From: Pseudoalteromonas luteoviolacea H33-S
Lineage (GTDB): Bacteria; Pseudomonadota; Gammaproteobacteria; Enterobacterales; Alteromonadaceae
Direction: 5' to 3'
DNA length: 34,313 nucleotides
Assembly: GCF_001625695.1 (NCBI RefSeq)
Contig: NZ_AUXY01000093.1
Location: 1-34,313 of the forward strand
A program made the position numbers and the translations under genes. This document shows positions 23,214 to 31,286 of the stretch, piece by piece (positions within the stretch are counted from its first letter, which is position 1; each line of letters opens with the position of its first letter). Below the pieces are notes generated by a model, which saw only the letters and a list, made by a program, of their open reading frames with translations, was not told the DNA's origin and ran no database searches.

Positions 23214-24233
23214 TCAAAGTTCCTGACACCAAGGTTTTGCTAAATCAACACGCAACGACGTCAAAATTAAGTGCCGTCGCGACTGCTCAGGCATCAAAAA
23301 CTCTGCATTTAACGACTTGAGTAGCTTGTGTACAGGGCCCTCATAGCCTTCTTTTATTAACCGAGAAAGGTGTTTTTTCGTATACCGCAGAGTGTGATCA
23401 GCAATTCGATTTGATTCCACACTTTCATGCATAAGATCTAGCCACTTTAGATATAACTGATCGCTCTGTGGTAAGTATGCCTCAAAAGTCGGTGTGAGTT
23501 TTTTGCGATACTTTTCATAAAGTTCTGAACGTCTTGCGATTAAAGCAGCGCCTAATAAGTTAACCGTTACTCTCGAGGCATTGCGCTGATGCTTGTCTTT
23601 TAAATAATGTTGCCTCGCTGCAATGAAATAACTAATAGCTGCTTTTGGTTTATCTAAAACGACTGCGGTATTCCCCTTAACGACTAGCAACCCCCCCTTT
23701 CGTCGACCACTGAGAATGGCTTCATCAATACTTTGAAGAATTTGAAAACTGATCGCAGGCTGATTGTCCATCCGATATGCAATGGAAAGGTTCACCTTCG
23801 CGGTCATCTTCTCCATGCTATTGTGCGCATGTTTGAGTGCGCATTTATACGTTGCAATTGCGTCATCAAACTGGCGATTCAATCGATATGCAACACCTAT
23901 GACATTAATGATAGTAAATTGATAACCGGAACTATGTGGACTCAGCCTTTCGTCAGACAGTAGTGAAACAAGCTCTTCGACTAACTTAATATTGCCCGTA
24001 TTACTGGCAGCAGCCAACACGCTACTATAGATGGAGACCGTCTGAGCAGAGCTTTGTACAAGCAATTTTTGAGCATTTTGTTCATAATAACTCACGGCCT
24101 CTGCTGGGTAGTTGAGCGCAAGATATTTGACCCGTTCAGACTCAGTTGCAAAGTCTAGATCCTGTTTTTCACTGGCAGAAACACTGCTTTGACAAGACAA
24201 GAACAGCAAAAGCAGGGAAATAAAATACTTCAT
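23214..24233 (-). CDS. Exported helical-repeat (TPR-like) protein, paralogue 1 of 3
   Basis: 339 residues with a signal peptide (MKYFISLLLLFLSCQSSVSA). The mature part is a string of amphipathic helices, TPR-like in style, with shared landmarks such as SERVKYLALNYPAEAVSYYEQNAQKLL, IINVIGVAYRLNRQFDDAIATYKCALKHAHN, KVNLSIAYRMDNQPAISFQILQSIDEAILSGRR, VVKGNTAVVL and TVNLLGAALI. Two near-full-length relatives follow upstream in the genome at 24329-25355 and 25449-26471. The start has no clear SD. Some of the landmarks (ALNYPAEAVSYYEQ) also resemble sensor parts of diguanylate cyclase/kinase neighbours, but there is no output domain. Function unknown. Confidence 0.75.
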   Translation of the reverse strand: MKYFISLLLLFLSCQSSVSASEKQDLDFATESERVKYLALNYPAEAVSYYEQNAQKLLVQSSAQTVSIYSSVLAAASNTGNIKLVEELVSLLSDERLSPHSSGYQFTIINVIGVAYRLNRQFDDAIATYKCALKHAHNSMEKMTAKVNLSIAYRMDNQPAISFQILQSIDEAILSGRRKGGLLVVKGNTAVVLDKPKAAISYFIAARQHYLKDKHQRNASRVTVNLLGAALIARRSELYEKYRKKLTPTFEAYLPQSDQLYLKWLDLMHESVESNRIADHTLRYTKKHLSRLIKEGYEGPVHKLLKSLNAEFLMPEQSRRHLILTSLRVDLAKPWCQEL

Positions 24234-24265
24234 TTAGGTTGTCAAATCGATTTGTTGAGTTAACC

Positions 24266-24279
24266 ATAGTACATCAATG
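24266..24279 (-). promoter_or_regulatory. Conserved upstream element of paralogue 1 (TTGATGTACTAT)
   Basis: On the minus strand CATTGATGTACTAT sits about 33 nt upstream of the start codon. Almost the same sequence occurs upstream of the other two paralogues (25388-25401 and 26506-26518). TACTAT is a good -10 box. The element looks like a co-duplicated promoter. Confidence 0.45.
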
Positions 24280-24328
24280 TATTTCTAGAAACAGTATCAA
24301 CAAGGCAAAAAGTTGTTATGACCGTCGA

Positions 24329-25355
24329 TTACGGTACACCGCACCAATGCTCTATTAACCTTGAACGTAGTCTGTTTTTTTTACTTTCAGTTTGCACTTC
24401 CAACGAAACAAGATGCATTGCCCCAAGGGGTTCCAAAATCATTTTTACTGGTGCTAGATAACCACCGGCTAACAATTTAGGTGCCAAATTTAATGTGGCA
24501 CTCTGTGCCTCTGATGATATTTTTTTATTTTTCAAACTTCCATATAATTTATCTAACCATAGTAAATAGGCGGACTCATTATCAGTAAAATGACTTTGGA
24601 GTGTTAAATTCAATGTTTTTCGAACCTTATCAAATAATGTCCATTGTCCATTGTCCATCTGCCAAAGCAGCCCCTAGCAAGTTTACAGTCACCCTGGCAG
24701 CATTTCGATGATGCTTTGTCTTGATATAGTACTGTCTAGCCATCGTGTAATGATCAATGGCAGCACCCACTTCACGCAACACCATCGCTGTATTTCCCTT
24801 AACAACCAATACGCCTGCAATTCTTCGACCACTCAAGATTGATTCATCAATACTCTGCAATATTTGATAGCTTAGCGCAGGTTGTTCTGCCATACGATAC
24901 GCTATCGCCAAATTTACTTTAGCTATCGTCTTTTCAAGTTTATTGTCAGTTAGCGTCAAAGCACATTTATATGCAGCAATCGCCTCAACATATTGTAAAT
25001 TTGTGCCGTAAGATACACCGAGCACATTAATGATTGCAAAAAGGTAAGGCTCCCGAAATGGATCAAGTCTACGATGAGCAAGCAAACCGACGAGTTCCTC
25101 AATTAAAACGGTGTCATGCACGCTGCTGGCGGCAACCAGTACATCATTATAAAAAGACACAGTCTTTTCGCTGTGTGTTGTCAATAGTTTGGCTGAATTG
25201 CGTTTGTAAAGCTCAATGGCCTTATCAGGATAATTTAATGAAAGATACTCAATACTCTCAGACTCTGTCGCGAAAGCGCTGATATGTTCTTCTATCGCAG
25301 AGGTACTACCATAGCTCAGTAGCAGTAGGCCAAATAGATATATAAAATACTTCAT
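24329..25355 (-). pseudogene. Helical-repeat paralogue 2, frameshifted by a 7-bp tandem repeat
   Basis: The ATG at 25355 starts MKYFIYLFGLLLLSYGSTSA, a signal peptide aligned with the paralogues. The frame runs through the same landmarks (LSLNYPDKAIELYKRNSAK..., ILQSIDESILSGRRIAG, VNLLGAALADGQWT) and then ends early at 24630. Removing one copy of a heptamer (TGTCCAT on the plus strand, three perfect copies at 24638-24658) joins ADGQWT to LFDKVRKTLNLTL in one frame down to the stop at 24329. The span is 1027 nt; less 7 it is 1020, giving 339 residues, the exact length of paralogue 1. So this is a single 7-bp duplication, either a recent loss or a phase-variable off state. Confidence 0.88.
24638..24658. 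repeat. Heptamer TGTCCAT, three tandem copies
   Basis: TGTCCAT occurs at 24638-24644, 24645-24651 and 24652-24658 without mismatch. Two copies would keep paralogue 2 in frame; three put it out of frame. Seven is not a multiple of three, so each slip toggles the reading frame. Confidence 0.9.
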
Positions 25356-25387
25356 CAATACCATCCACTCACTTTTCCTCGTCGATA

Positions 25388-25401
25388 TTAGTAAATCAAT
25401 G
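25388..25401 (-). promoter_or_regulatory. Conserved upstream element of paralogue 2
   Basis: On the minus strand CATTGATTTACTAA, the weakest match of the three upstream elements, about 33 nt before the ATG at 25355. The same spacing from the start as in paralogue 1 supports a shared promoter. Confidence 0.4.
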
Positions 25402-25448
25402 CTTTTTTAAAAACAGACCATAACAATTACGCATTTTGTCAACATTAG

Positions 25449-26471
25449 TTACGCCCCATCACACCAGCTATGTGCAAGCTTGTCATCTATTTTGGTTACT
25501 ATATTTGTTGTAGATGGGTCATGCGAGACAATATGCTGCGCTTTAAATTTTTTTAGCAAGCTTTCAACTGGCGCTTGAAACCCTGCTTCAATAAACACAG
25601 CAAAATTATTTGACGTATAAGTAGCTGCTAATTCAGATATTTGATTGTCTTGGATACTCTGATAAATCAGATCTAACCATTTTAAGTAGGTAAGTTCATT
25701 TTCTGTTAAATAGGTACTAGACTGTGGATCAAGTTTTTTTCGGCTTACATCGAATAATTTGTACCGTTCATCTAAAAGTGCAGCCCCCAATAGATGCACA
25801 ACAACTCTCATTGCATTCCTATGATGGCCTCCGTTTAAGTACTGTACCCGAGCAGCTTTGTATGCTCGAACTGCCGAATCAAACTCGCCTAACACCATAG
25901 CGGTGTTCCCTTTCTCAACAAGCACGCCCGCAGCTCTCCTGCCGTTAAGGATCGCCTCATCTATGGTTTGTAAGATTTGGTAGCTTAGTGCTGGTTGGTT
26001 ATGCATACGGTAAGTAATCGCAAGATTTACTTTGGATATCATTTTTTCCAAGTGGCTATTAGTATGATTTAGTGCACATTTATGAGTTTTTATCGCGTGT
26101 GTATACTGCATGTTCATAGCGTAAGAAACACCAATCACATTAATAATAGTAAAAAGATAGGGCTTTCTAAAAGAGTCAAGCCTATCATCAGCTATCAAGC
26201 CTATAACCTCTTCCATTAGATCAATATTATGACTATTACTAGCTGCAATGAGCACACTCGCATAGACCGACATTGTTTCTTCATTACTATGCAGTAGATG
26301 CTTAGACGCATTCTGCTTATAAAACTCAATTGCCTTTTCTGGATAATTTAAGGAGAGGTATTTAATTTTCTCAGAGTCAGACTCCTGTTCAATATTTACA
26401 GAGTCAATTGCCACGACTTTATGTATTGCCAAATACAAAATAAAAGCGGCTAATACGCCAATATATTTCAT
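25449..26471 (-). CDS. Exported helical-repeat (TPR-like) protein, paralogue 3 of 3
   Basis: 340 residues with a signal peptide (MKYIGVLAAFILYLAIHKVVA). It shares all landmarks with paralogues 1 and 2: SEKIKYLSLNYPEKAIEFYKQNASKHL, IINVIGVSYAMNMQYTHAIKTHKCALNH, MISKVNLAITYRMHNQPALSYQILQTIDEAILNGRRAAG, KGNTAMVLGEFDSAV, LLGAALLDERYKLFDVSRKKL and ELTYLKWLDLIYQS. The similarity covers the whole length, so the array came from tandem duplication of a complete gene with its promoter. The single Cys in KCALNH is kept in all three. No output domain; function unknown. Confidence 0.75.
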   Translation of the reverse strand: MKYIGVLAAFILYLAIHKVVAIDSVNIEQESDSEKIKYLSLNYPEKAIEFYKQNASKHLLHSNEETMSVYASVLIAASNSHNIDLMEEVIGLIADDRLDSFRKPYLFTIINVIGVSYAMNMQYTHAIKTHKCALNHTNSHLEKMISKVNLAITYRMHNQPALSYQILQTIDEAILNGRRAAGVLVEKGNTAMVLGEFDSAVRAYKAARVQYLNGGHHRNAMRVVVHLLGAALLDERYKLFDVSRKKLDPQSSTYLTENELTYLKWLDLIYQSIQDNQISELAATYTSNNFAVFIEAGFQAPVESLLKKFKAQHIVSHDPSTTNIVTKIDDKLAHSWCDGA

Positions 26472-26505
26472 TTAAATTTATCAGTGTTATGCTGCTAAAT
26501 AAAAT

Positions 26506-26518
26506 ATAGTACATCACT
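26506..26518 (-). promoter_or_regulatory. Conserved upstream element of paralogue 3
   Basis: On the minus strand AGTGATGTACTAT, about 35 nt before the ATG at 26471; GATGTACTAT is identical to the element of paralogue 1. Confidence 0.45.
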
Positions 26519-26670
26519 CGCGTTTAAGCATGAATTAGGTTGATCATCGGTGTTTGTCGAAGCGTATATAAGCCGTTGAGCCATCGCTCATCCCTTTTAT
26601 AAAACTCGTTATCGGGAACGAAGTTTGCAAAGTATCAACACTATTTACGACTAGTCACAAATAAAAAAAA

Positions 26671-26692
26671 GCCGCACTAGGTGCGGCTTTTT
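26671..26692 (-). terminator. Strong bidirectional terminator downstream of deoD
   Basis: GCCGCAC (26671-26677), TAG loop plus G, GTGCGGC (26681-26687), with eight A before the stem and TTTTT after it. On the minus strand it ends the deoB-deoD transcript about 100 nt after the deoD stop; the symmetrical flanks also let it work on the plus strand. Confidence 0.85.
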
Positions 26693-26788
26693 GGGTGTGA
26701 TTCGCTTTGTTTTAGGCGTGTCTCCAAAACTCTGCGATTACGTTACCAAGGAACTGTTCAAGCAGCGCAAAGCGTGCGCTACTTTAAA

Positions 26789-27490
26789 TTAAATTGACTC
26801 TAGAGCAATCTTAACCATTTCGTTGAACGTGCTTTGACGCTCTTCTGGTGGCGTTGCTTCGCCGGTAATGACGTGGTCACTTACAGTGAATAAAGCCATT
26901 GCTTTTGCACCATATTCAGCCGCAACACCGTAAAGGCCAGCTGTTTCCATATCAACAGCCAAAACGCCTAATTTGTCTAGCTCAGGGTAAAAGCTGCTGT
27001 CAGCCTGATAAAAAGTATCTGTGGTATAAACGTTACCTACTTTCGCTTCAATACCTAGGCGACGCGCTGCATTAACACCATTTTCAAGAAGACCAAAGTC
27101 AGCGATAGCAGCAAAATCAAAGCCACGCACACGAGCGCGGTTTACATTAGAGTCTGTGCTTGCACCCTGTGCAAAAATCACATCACGGATTTTTGTATCC
27201 TGATTAATACCGCCACAAGTACCGATACGAATTAAGTTTTTAACACCAAAGCTTACAATAAGCTCACGTGCGTAAATTGACATCGATGGGATACCCATAC
27301 CAGAACCCATGATGCTCACTGGTTTACCATTATATGTGCCAGTAAATCCAAACATGTTGCGAACGTCTGTCACTTGGCGAGCATCTTCTAAGAAGTTCTC
27401 AGCAATATACTTAGCACGTAGTGGATCACCTGGCATCAATACCGTTTCAGCAAAATCACCTGGGTTTGCATTAATATGCGGAGTACTCAT
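26789..27490 (-). CDS. deoD: Purine nucleoside phosphorylase DeoD-type
   Basis: 233 residues, the family's usual 230-240. It shows MSTPHINANPGDFAETVLMPGDPLRAKYIA (phosphate loop G-D-P-x-R), GSGMGIPSMSIYARELI, RIGTCGGI, YTTDTFY, VDMETAGLYGVAAEYGAKA (E in the nucleoside pocket) and SDHVITGE (catalytic D). The enzyme splits purine (deoxy)nucleosides with phosphate to base and (deoxy)ribose 1-phosphate, in the cytoplasm. SD AAAGGAAAC. It follows deoB by 17 bp in the same transcript. Confidence 0.97.
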   Translation of the reverse strand: MSTPHINANPGDFAETVLMPGDPLRAKYIAENFLEDARQVTDVRNMFGFTGTYNGKPVSIMGSGMGIPSMSIYARELIVSFGVKNLIRIGTCGGINQDTKIRDVIFAQGASTDSNVNRARVRGFDFAAIADFGLLENGVNAARRLGIEAKVGNVYTTDTFYQADSSFYPELDKLGVLAVDMETAGLYGVAAEYGAKAMALFTVSDHVITGEATPPEERQSTFNEMVKIALESI

Positions 27491-27507
27491 AACATGTTTC
27501 CTTTAAC

Positions 27508-28722
27508 TTAAGCTGTAACCAACTTGTCGGCAAAGCCGTCACCATATTCTAATTCTTCTAGGTTAAACCACTGGGCAAGTGTTTGACCTATATCTGCGAA
27601 GCTGTTTCTTTCACCTAATGGAGTATTGTTCATCCCATTTCGGTATGCCAATACTGGCACGTATTCTCTTGTGTGATCGGTACCCGGTGCTGTAGGGTCG
27701 CAACCGTGATCCGCCGTGATGAATAGCACATCATCATCTTTTAACTTACCTAAAATTGTCGGTAAGTAGGCGTCAAACTCAGCCAACGCTTCGGCATACC
27801 CGACGGCGTTGCGACGATGACCAAACTTTTCATCAAAATCTACTAAATTAGTGAAAATCAGGCTGTTTTCAGGCGCTGAGTCAATCACTTCACTGGTTTT
27901 GTTCAATAAGTTCATCAAACCAGGTGCTTTGTGTTTTTGTGTGATCCCTTGGTGCGCATAAATATCTGCAATTTTACCAATACTGATCACTTCCCCCCCG
28001 CTATTAGCCAACTTGTCTAAAACAGTTGGTGCCGGTGGTAAAACAGAATAATCTCTACGATTACCTGTACGAATAAAGTCGGCACTCGAAGTGCCTATAA
28101 ACGGCCGCGCAATCACTCGTCCTATGTTCATTTCATCAAGCAGTGCCCGTGCGATTTCACATACTTGATAAAGCTTTTCAAGGCCAAATGATTGCTCATG
28201 AGCGGCTATTTGAAATACGCTATCAACTGAGGTGTAACAAATAGGCATGCCAGTTTTGACGTGCTCTTCACCCAGTTGCTCTAGAATCACTGTGCCCGAA
28301 CCGTAACAATTCCCTAAAATGCCTGGGATGTCCGCTCTTTTACACAGCTCATCAATAAACTCTTGCGGGAAACAAGGTTGTGTATTTGGAAAGTAGCCCC
28401 AGTCGAATAAAACTGGCACACCTGCCATTTCCCAGTGTCCAGACGGTGTATCTTTACCACTAGAAAGCTCTTTGGCATAACCCCATGCTGCTACCGGCTC
28501 AATACGCTCAGCAACTTCACATGTTTTTCCACCTGCGGCTTCACATGCATCTACTAAGCCTAATTTTGTTAAATTAGGAATAGATAGAGCAGAACCTTTT
28601 TCCTCTTTATATGCTTGCAAAAGATGAGCGAGCGTGTTGGCACCTACATCACCAAATTTTTCAGCATCTGGTGCTGCACCAACGCCAAGGCTATCTGCCA
28701 TTAAAATAATTGCTCTTGCCAT
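27508..28722 (-). CDS. deoB: Phosphopentomutase
   Basis: 404 residues. Alkaline-phosphatase superfamily fold with MARAIILMADSLGVGAAPDAEKFGD (metal ligand D), SGKDTPSGHWE (the Thr and its phosphate site), SVDSVFQIAAHE, ANSGGEVISIGKIADIYAHQG, LVDFDEKFGHRR, FITADHGCDPTAPGTDHTREYVPVLAY (D, H and T/H metal ligands). It converts (deoxy)ribose 1-phosphate to the 5-phosphate. It is first in the deoB-deoD pair; SD GAGGTGA. Its promoter faces that of udk across the operator pair at 28822-28915. Confidence 0.97.
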   Translation of the reverse strand: MARAIILMADSLGVGAAPDAEKFGDVGANTLAHLLQAYKEEKGSALSIPNLTKLGLVDACEAAGGKTCEVAERIEPVAAWGYAKELSSGKDTPSGHWEMAGVPVLFDWGYFPNTQPCFPQEFIDELCKRADIPGILGNCYGSGTVILEQLGEEHVKTGMPICYTSVDSVFQIAAHEQSFGLEKLYQVCEIARALLDEMNIGRVIARPFIGTSSADFIRTGNRRDYSVLPPAPTVLDKLANSGGEVISIGKIADIYAHQGITQKHKAPGLMNLLNKTSEVIDSAPENSLIFTNLVDFDEKFGHRRNAVGYAEALAEFDAYLPTILGKLKDDDVLFITADHGCDPTAPGTDHTREYVPVLAYRNGMNNTPLGERNSFADIGQTLAQWFNLEELEYGDGFADKLVTA

Positions 28723-28821
28723 ATATCACCTCTCATCTTTTGTCTGGGCTGTATTTTGTTTTTATAAAGCATCTTTGCTCCCAGAGGTCGTTACTTTATT
28801 GATAGCTAAATATATCGTACA

Positions 28822-28833
28822 GGACATTAGTCC
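28822..28833. promoter_or_regulatory. Palindromic operator, copy 1 (GGACATTAGTCC)
   Basis: GGAC-ATTA-GTCC is a 12-bp palindrome. A second copy lies 82 bp away (centre to centre) at 28904-28915. The flanks continue the symmetry between copies: GTCCGCTG here and CAGCGGAC there, so the two sites face each other. Likely bound by a regulator of nucleoside use; identity unknown. Confidence 0.6.
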
Positions 28834-28903
28834 GCTGTCACAAAACCATAATATATCTTCTTAGTCCCCATTTTAAATAAATAAAAAATCTGGTTATACC
28901 AGC

Positions 28904-28915
28904 GGACATAAGTCC
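28904..28915. promoter_or_regulatory. Palindromic operator, copy 2 (GGACATAAGTCC)
   Basis: GGAC-ATAA-GTCC, differing from copy 1 at one central base, with the mirrored flank CAGC before it. The 82-bp separation is close to eight helical turns, which would suit a DNA loop or two bound dimers controlling deoBD and udk-nupC together. Confidence 0.6.
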
Positions 28916-29032
28916 TGTTTTGAATGGGACAAAACATTTAAATTTGCTCATTAAGCGAGGCAAAAGAGATTAATCGTGTCTTTTTTGCTATTGTGATCTT
29001 CCAACGTCAACAATAGCTGGGTGTGAACTTTA

Positions 29033-29662
29033 GTGACACGAACAATTATAGCCATAGCTGGCGCTTCTGCGTCTGGTAAGTCTCTTTTTAGTCAAACAAT
29101 ATATAACGAATTAGTAAATGAACTTGAATCAGGCGCTATCGCCGTTATAGAAGAAGACGCTTACTATAAAGATCAATCGCATTTGCCATTTGAGCACAGA
29201 ACTCAAACAAATTATGACCATCCGGATGCGTTTGAACATGCGTTGATGAAAGAGCATCTTGAACAATTACGTCAAGGTAAGTCAGTACAAGTACCAACTT
29301 ATGATTATGCTCAACACACGCGCAGTAGTGAGACACGCACAGTAAATCCGGCAAAAATATTAATTGTCGAAGGGATTTTACTGTTAAGCGACCCAGCATT
29401 AATAGAAGAATTTGATATAAAGGTATTTATTGATACCCCGCTTGATATTTGCTTATTACGCCGTATGCAGCGTGATATCGAGCACAGAGGCAGAAGTATT
29501 TCTTCTGTTGTTGAGCAGTATCAAGCAACGGTTAGACCGATGTTTTATCAGTTTATCGAACCATCGAAGCACAATGCCGACTTGGTCGTGACCCGTGGCG
29601 GTATGAATCGCGTTGCGATTGATATTATTAAAAGTAAAATAAAATATTTGCTGCAAGAATAA
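29033..29662 (+). CDS. udk: Uridine kinase
   Basis: 209 residues, the size of E. coli Udk. The P-loop GASASGKS is at 10-17; then IEEDAYYKDQSHLPFEHRTQTNYDHPDAFEH (the uridine pocket with the D-x-Y-Y-K motif), PTYDYAQHTRS, VEGILLLSDP, FIDTPLDICLLRRMQRDIEHRGRS (R/H lid) and YQATVRPMFYQFIEPSKHNADLVV. It phosphorylates uridine and cytidine. GTG start with a weak SD. It is followed by nupC after 17 bp, so the pair salvages imported pyrimidine nucleosides. Confidence 0.95.
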   Translation: MTRTIIAIAGASASGKSLFSQTIYNELVNELESGAIAVIEEDAYYKDQSHLPFEHRTQTNYDHPDAFEHALMKEHLEQLRQGKSVQVPTYDYAQHTRSSETRTVNPAKILIVEGILLLSDPALIEEFDIKVFIDTPLDICLLRRMQRDIEHRGRSISSVVEQYQATVRPMFYQFIEPSKHNADLVVTRGGMNRVAIDIIKSKIKYLLQE

Positions 29663-29679
29663 AACGGGAACATTTTGGC

Positions 29680-30903
29680 ATGACAACAATAATGAGCCTA
29701 GTAGGCATGATGATGCTACTAGGTATTGCTTTCGCGGCTTCAACGAACCGCAGCGCAATAAACAAACGAACTGTAGGTATCGCATTTTTAATGCAAGTCG
29801 TCATTGGCGGCTTTGTACTCTTTATAGAAGCTGGTAAAAACGCGTTGGCCGCTATGTCGTCAGCAGTTTCTTCAGTGATTGGCTATGCCAATGATGGAAT
29901 TAGCTTCTTATTTGGTCCTTTGGCTGCGCAAGAGTCAATTGGATTTGTATTTGCAATTCAGGTTTTGCCTGTCATTGTATTTTTCTCGGCGTTGGTCGGT
30001 GTTTTATACCACCTCGGGATTATGGAATGGATAATTAAAATTTTAGGTGGCGGATTACAAAAGCTACTTAAAACATCACGACCTGAGTCGCTTTCTGCTA
30101 CCGCGAATATTTTCGTTGGACAAACAGAAGCACCTCTTATTGTGAAGCCATTCATTCCTAAAATGACGCAATCAGAGTTATTTGCCGTTATGGTTGGTGG
30201 TCTTGCAACTGTTGCAGGCTCAGTCATGGCGGGCTATGTTGCCATTGGTGTCGATTTAAAATATTTAATCGCAGCAAGCTTTATGGCAGCACCAGGTGGT
30301 TTCTTAATGGCCAAAATGATTGTGCCAGAGACAGAAAAAACCAAAGAAAACTTAGCTGAAGTAGACAGTGGTGAAGAAAAGCCAGTTAATGTTATCGATG
30401 CGGCGGCTGCAGGCGCTTCAAGCGGCATGCACTTGGCCCTTAACGTAGGTGCAATGCTACTGGCCTTCGTCGCATTAATCGCGCTGATGAACGGTTTACT
30501 TGGCGGAATTGGCAGCTGGTTTAATCACCCAGAGCTGACATTACAAGAAATTTTAGGCTATGTCTTTGCACCAGTAGCTTGGATGATTGGTGTACCTTGG
30601 GCAGAAGCAGTAACGGCAGGTAGCTTTATCGGCCAAAAATTAGTAGTTAACGAATTCGTTGCCTACTTGGACTTTATGAATTATCGCGATGGGTTATCTG
30701 AACACACCCAAGCAATTGTCACATTTGCGTTATGTGGATTTGCTAACCTATCGTCGATTGCAATTTTACTAGGCGGACTAGGTGGTATGGCTCCTAGTCG
30801 TAGAAAGGATATCGCACGCTTAGGGCTCAGGGCGGTTTTAGCAGGGTCAATGGCTAACCTAATGAGCGCAGCAATAGCAGGTTTTTTCCTCTCGCTAGCT
30901 TAG
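29680..30903 (+). CDS. nupC: NupC/CNT-family nucleoside transporter
   Basis: 407 residues with about ten membrane segments, typical of concentrative nucleoside transporters. Family signatures: SIGFVFAIQVLPVIVFFSALVGVLYHLGIM, SRPESLSATANIFVGQTEAPLIVKPF (the substrate- and ion-binding hairpin G-Q-T-E-A-P), GSVMAGYVAIG, SFMAAPGGFLMAKM and, late, FIGQKLVVNEFVAYLDF and FALCGFANLSSIAILLGGLGGMAP. It imports nucleosides with H+ or Na+ at the inner membrane. It is co-transcribed with udk and probably responds to the shared operators. Confidence 0.96.
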   Translation: MTTIMSLVGMMMLLGIAFAASTNRSAINKRTVGIAFLMQVVIGGFVLFIEAGKNALAAMSSAVSSVIGYANDGISFLFGPLAAQESIGFVFAIQVLPVIVFFSALVGVLYHLGIMEWIIKILGGGLQKLLKTSRPESLSATANIFVGQTEAPLIVKPFIPKMTQSELFAVMVGGLATVAGSVMAGYVAIGVDLKYLIAASFMAAPGGFLMAKMIVPETEKTKENLAEVDSGEEKPVNVIDAAAAGASSGMHLALNVGAMLLAFVALIALMNGLLGGIGSWFNHPELTLQEILGYVFAPVAWMIGVPWAEAVTAGSFIGQKLVVNEFVAYLDFMNYRDGLSEHTQAIVTFALCGFANLSSIAILLGGLGGMAPSRRKDIARLGLRAVLAGSMANLMSAAIAGFFLSLA

Positions 30904-31286
30904 AAACTTAACGAGATATGCCGCTTTTGCAAAACAATTGGTTGGTTGCCTTAAGGGGTTAGGGTAACCATACTAACTTGAACGATACTTCCAAAGGGCC
31001 TTTATGGCCCTTTTATCGTTTCTGATACATCATAAATACAGCCACTTCAACTCTCATCACTTTCCAAAATTCTCATTGATACAATTCACACACAACTTTT
31101 ATGTAATCAATTTTCTCATCCAAAGCCGCTTTTAATTCACATTTAATAAACATATAATTATAAATTAATAAACAATAGCTATGCTACGAGCTGCTCTTGA
31201 GAACGTGAAAGAAACCCTTCAGAAAAGAGAAGCTTCTTATTACGTGTGTTTTTTTACTGCCTAATTAGTGTGTTTAAGGAAGTTTA
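30904..31286. other. 383-bp intergenic region between nupC and the TonB-dependent receptor
   Basis: It contains the nupC terminator (30981-31020) and the leader and promoter of the receptor. No open frame of note is present and I see no clear operator. The SD AAGGAAG (31276-31282) belongs to the receptor. Confidence 0.6.
30981..31020 (+). terminator. Terminator of the udk-nupC transcript
   Basis: AAAGGGCC (30993-31000), loop TTTAT, GGCCCTTT (31006-31013), then TTATC. The structure extends through an outer pair AACGATA (30981-30987) / TATCGTT (31014-31020). It lies about 80 nt after the nupC stop. Confidence 0.75.

Larger units (their letters stand above)
26472..26788. other. 317-bp intergenic region upstream of paralogue 3 and downstream of deoD
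   Basis: It holds the upstream element of paralogue 3 (26506-26518), the deo terminator (26671-26692) and, just after the deoD stop on the minus strand, a second small hairpin AGCGCA-5-TGCGCT (26764-26780). No open frame is supported. Confidence 0.6.
28723..29032. other. 310-bp divergent promoter region between deoB and udk
   Basis: A regulatory gap with two palindromic operators (28822-28833 and 28904-28915), AT-rich DNA between them and no gene. -10-like boxes are present (GATATATTATGG on the minus strand, TTATAC near 28894 on the plus strand) but I cannot assign the start sites. Confidence 0.7.

Noticed and set aside
23214..26471. Toxin-immunity array interpretation of the three tandem paralogues
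   Set aside because: All carry Sec signal peptides and there is no toxin domain; helical repeats alone do not support it.
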